A stretch of 8,346 nucleotides of DNA from Flavobacteriaceae bacterium (GTDB lineage Bacteria > Bacteroidota > Bacteroidia > Flavobacteriales > Flavobacteriaceae), in NCBI GenBank assembly GCA_030834365.1, contig JAURFJ010000051.1, positions 1-8,346 on the forward strand, read 5' to 3'. The position numbers were made by a program, and so were the translations under genes. Position 1 is the first letter of the stretch. Each line of letters starts with the position of its first letter. Below the pieces are notes generated by a model, which did not search any database, was not told the origin of the DNA, and saw only the letters and a program-made list of their open reading frames with translations. Below are positions 6,717-8,346 of this stretch, piece by piece.

Positions 6717-8051
6717 ATGACCGAATTTTGTAAAATGGTGTTACCCGATATAGTTAAAACTCTTTATTTCTTGGCAATGCTGCTTTTGTTAGGCGCTTGT
6801 GGATCTTCGACAGACCCGCTTTCAATCACCAAAAGTGGAGTAGAAATGCCTGTAGACATGCAGTTTGGCTTTAACATGATTGATTTTGAGGTTGAGCTAG
6901 ACACCATTAGAAGCGGAGATACTTTTGGTAAAATTATGTTGAGTCGAGATGCCGACTTTCAAAAGGTAGACCAAGCGGCCCGTCAGTCTCGTTCGTCGTT
7001 TGACCTGAGAAAAATTCAGCTGGGAAAACCGTACCGCATTTTAAAAAGCTGCGACTCGCTGCAGCAACCGCTGGTATTTATCTACGAAAACGACTTTCTG
7101 AATTATACGGTTGTCGACCTGCGCGAAGAGGTAAAGGTATACGAACAGAAACATCCTTACGAACTCGTTGAACGGCAATTGTCAGGGGTCATTGAAGGGT
7201 CGTTATATGAAACCCTTCAGCGCCAAGGTATCGATCAGAATTTGAGCCAAGAGTTAGCGAACATATATGCTTGGAACATAGATTTCTTCAGGCTATACGA
7301 GGGCGACAAGTTTAAGGTAATTGCTCATGAGCGAAAGCTACGAGACGGAACTATGGCCGGCATAAAATCGATAAAAGCTGCGGTATTTGAACACAGAGGA
7401 GATACCTACTATGCTTTTGCAGCCAACGTCAATGAGAAAACGCTTCAGACCGAATACTACGACGAAAAGGGAGAGAGTCTTAGGCGCACCTTTTTGAAAG
7501 CGCCGCTAAAATTTAATGCCTACAGGATCTCTTCGCGATATAATCTGCAGCGCAAAATCGCCTTTTACGGCAACCGAACCAGAGCCCATAAAGGCACCGA
7601 CTACGCAGCACCGGTGGGGACTCCGATTATCGCTACGGCAGACGGAGAGGTTATTGAGGCCACGAGAAGGGGCGGAAATGGAATTTATGCTAAAATTCGC
7701 CACAACGGTACGTATTCTACTCAGTACCTTCACATGAAGGCGCTCAACGTAAAAAAGGGTCAACGCGTTAGGCAAGGCGACATTATTGGATGGATCGGAA
7801 TGACAGGAAACACCTCTGGCCCGCACGTCTGCTATCGCTTTTGGAAAAATGGGCGACAGGTCGATCCGCTTCAAGAGAAACTGCCAGCTGCTGCGCCTAT
7901 CGCCAAATCGTTTGCCACCTCTTATTTTGAATACATAAAGTTGCCCTTTGAGCAGCTAGCCTGCATTCCGTATCCTGGTGAAAATGACTTAAATTCATGG
8001 CCTGAAATCACCATCAATAACGAAAATGCCCTTACCTCAAAAAAACCCTGA
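6717..8051 (+). CDS. M23-family peptidoglycan endopeptidase, lipoprotein, MepM/ShyA/Csd3-like
   Basis: 444 aa. The N terminus has a hydrophobic stretch ending in lipobox LGAC with C28, so it is probably lipidated, a substrate for LspA, and membrane anchored in the periplasm. An alternative ATG at 6735 gives a shorter but still valid signal. After the anchor come a LysM/OapA-like segment (about 58-110, IRSGDTFGKIM), a middle domain like that of MepM/Csd3 (about 155-265, with NIDFFRLYEGDKFKV) and the M23 catalytic domain (about 285-385). Metal and catalytic residues are H291 and D295 (HKGTD), H339 (YLHM) and H370. The family's HxH motif reads HVC here (H370, C372), replacing one expected zinc-ligand His with Cys. 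Such enzymes cut peptide cross-links to let the wall expand. The last 26 nt overlap pgi, and a roughly 60-aa tail follows the catalytic domain. Family and lipidation are secure; activity depends on the Cys ligand. Confidence 0.92.
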   Translation: MTEFCKMVLPDIVKTLYFLAMLLLLGACGSSTDPLSITKSGVEMPVDMQFGFNMIDFEVELDTIRSGDTFGKIMLSRDADFQKVDQAARQSRSSFDLRKIQLGKPYRILKSCDSLQQPLVFIYENDFLNYTVVDLREEVKVYEQKHPYELVERQLSGVIEGSLYETLQRQGIDQNLSQELANIYAWNIDFFRLYEGDKFKVIAHERKLRDGTMAGIKSIKAAVFEHRGDTYYAFAANVNEKTLQTEYYDEKGESLRRTFLKAPLKFNAYRISSRYNLQRKIAFYGNRTRAHKGTDYAAPVGTPIIATADGEVIEATRRGGNGIYAKIRHNGTYSTQYLHMKALNVKKGQRVRQGDIIGWIGMTGNTSGPHVCYRFWKNGRQVDPLQEKLPAAAPIAKSFATSYFEYIKLPFEQLACIPYPGENDLNSWPEITINNENALTSKKP

Positions 8052-8346
8052 GTCTACCGCGAGCTGGAAGGCTCTAAAAGCCCAAGCACAGTCCCTTAAG
8101 TCTGCCCGATTGATCGATTTGTTTGCTCAAGACCCGAAACGGGTGGAGCACATGGGCCTCGAGTGGAATGATTTTTACGTTGACTTTTCTAAAAACCTAA
8201 TAGACGATACTACCTGGAAGTTACTTTATCAACTGGCCTCAGAGACCGAATTGGAGCAGGCAAAGAAGGCCTATTTTGAAGGATCAACTATAAACGTAAC
8301 TGAGGGCAGGGCGGTTCTTCACACAGCTCTTCGAGGTGACACGGTC
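8026..8346 (+). CDS. pgi: Glucose-6-phosphate isomerase, N-terminal part (3'-truncated by window)
   Basis: The first 107 codons of a cytoplasmic enzyme interconverting glucose-6-phosphate and fructose-6-phosphate in glycolysis and gluconeogenesis. The translated start reads MPLPQKNPESTASWKAL and lines up with the E. coli Pgi N terminus (TAAWQAL), supporting the ATG at 8026. Further matches are LIDLFAQDPKR, FYVDFSKNLID (E. coli MLVDYSKNRIT), an AKKAYFEG segment, and INVTEGRAVLHTALRG, which is the highly conserved Pgi block INxTExRAVLHxALR. The active-site motifs further on are outside the window. The ATG is 26 nt inside the 3' end of the M23 gene in another frame (+1 relative), with no room for its own promoter outside that gene, so translation is probably coupled and transcription shared. 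Identity is secure despite the truncation. Confidence 0.95.
   Translation, partial: MPLPQKNPESTASWKALKAQAQSLKSARLIDLFAQDPKRVEHMGLEWNDFYVDFSKNLIDDTTWKLLYQLASETELEQAKKAYFEGSTINVTEGRAVLHTALRGDTV

Noticed and set aside
6700..6736. TTGACA (6700-6705) and TAAAAT (6731-6736) as a sigma-70-like promoter for the M23 gene
   Set aside because: The 25-nt spacing is far too long, Bacteroidota use different promoter elements, and the second box overlaps the coding sequence.
7506..7874. 122-codon open frame on the - strand opposite the M23 catalytic domain
   Set aside because: The + strand frame here encodes the conserved M23 motifs, and the antisense peptide shows no recognisable feature.
1..8346. CRISPR array, insertion sequence, integrase, tRNA or toxin-antitoxin pair
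   Set aside because: No regularly spaced repeats, terminal inverted repeats, transposase or integrase motifs or cloverleaf-like sequences were seen; nearly all of the window is occupied by conserved genes.

Overview
The window looks like an ordinary chromosomal housekeeping segment from a member of the Bacteroidota, probably Flavobacteriales. This is judged from protein style, gene order and translation signals; no 16S or other marker is present. Supporting signs are a eukaryote-like (type 2) isoleucyl-tRNA synthetase, a TraR/DksA-like protein with a degenerate zinc finger just upstream of a signal peptidase II carrying extra loops, signal peptides ending in 'AFGQ' or 'LQAQ', start codons without a Shine-Dalgarno purine block, and a TAnnTTTG-type promoter box.

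Left block (1-3258, + strand): a tightly packed run of ileS (5' end cut off by the window), a TraR/DksA-like gene, an unrecognised exported beta-rich protein and lspA. Junctions are +2 nt, a 1-nt overlap and +4 nt, so these four genes are very probably one operon linking isoleucine charging, a possible RNA polymerase accessory factor and lipoprotein maturation.

Middle block (3248-5678): the 5-formyltetrahydrofolate cyclo-ligase gene lies on the - strand. Its 3' end overlaps that of lspA by 11 nt, and its start is separated by only 49 nt from the divergent uvrC, which encodes the nuclease subunit of nucleotide excision repair. A 214-nt AT-rich gap follows (5679-5892). It holds a weak hairpin, a convincing intrinsic terminator and a promoter-like box.

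Right block (5893-8346, + strand): an exported DUF3108-family protein, a lipoprotein M23 endopeptidase of MepM/ShyA/Csd3 architecture, and the first 107 codons of pgi (glucose-6-phosphate isomerase), which begins inside the 3' end of the peptidase gene. The first two are probably cell-envelope proteins; pgi is central metabolism and seems to be co-transcribed.

I found no mobile element, CRISPR array, tRNA or rRNA, and no sign of a new multi-gene system. The points most worth a second look are the Cys replacement of a zinc-ligand His in the M23 protein, the one-cysteine DksA-like protein, and the unrecognised exported protein inside the ileS-lspA operon.
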